DNA from: Jatrophihabitans sp.
GTDB lineage: Bacteria; Actinomycetota; Actinomycetes; Mycobacteriales; Jatrophihabitantaceae
Assembly (NCBI GenBank): GCA_025966255.1
Contig: JAOPVG010000026.1
Location: 1 to 7,153, forward strand
Length of the DNA: 7,153 bases
Direction: 5' to 3'
The notes below the pieces were generated by a model that saw only the letters and a list, made by a program, of their open reading frames with translations, was not told the DNA's origin and searched no databases. Below are positions 7,137 to 7,153 of this stretch, piece after piece; the stretch's first letter is position 1; each line of letters begins with the position of its first letter. Position numbers and translations under genes: made by a program.

Positions 7137-7153
7137 GACCGGGGCGCCGGCTC
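7137..7153 (-). other. Possible 3' end of an upstream gene, or N-terminal extension of the giant gene
   Basis: These 17 bases allow two readings. In the frame offset from the giant gene they read E-P-A-P-R-S followed by TGA (7135-7133). That would give a 4-base ATGA overlap with the giant gene's start, a common operon junction. In the giant gene's own frame they read A-G-A-P-V with no stop, so that protein could instead begin upstream. No clear Shine-Dalgarno is present in the visible bases. The segment is too short to decide. Confidence 0.4.

Overview
The window looks like part of a high-GC, probably actinobacterial, chromosome. That rests on the strongly G/C-biased third codon positions and the long spurious open frames on the opposite strand. 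No taxonomic marker gene is present, so another high-GC lineage cannot be excluded. Everything I can support is coding and lies on the minus strand, read from base 7153 towards base 1. I see no RNA genes, CRISPR arrays, insertion sequences, attachment sites or terminators.

Layout in transcription order. Bases 7153-7137 hold the last few codons of a possible upstream gene, or an upstream extension of the large gene. Bases 7136-1518 encode a giant 1872-residue protein. Bases 1515-1 hold the first 505 codons of a second large gene, which runs off the left edge. Its start lies 2 bases after the giant gene's stop, with a strong Shine-Dalgarno inside the giant gene's last codons. The two genes are therefore almost certainly co-transcribed and translationally coupled.

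The giant protein is modular. It has a nine-glycine stretch near the N-terminus, a diverged OmpA-C-like fold (about residues 100-253) and a proline-rich linker (279-293). A beta-rich core of about 520 residues follows (about 435-960); its alternating hydrophobic pattern resembles what I remember of DUF6603 proteins. The long C-terminal half contains all ten cysteines and at least two Ig-like segments sharing a motif. The second protein is also beta-rich, has no cysteine in its visible 505 residues, and may reach an FN3-like segment near the window edge.

Neither protein shows a Sec signal peptide, a catalytic motif or a convincing membrane anchor, so both look structural or adhesive. Large coupled multidomain proteins of this kind could belong to a contractile-injection or phage-tail-like locus, or to a surface or spore structure. 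That is inference only, because no sheath, tube, baseplate or ATPase gene is in the window.
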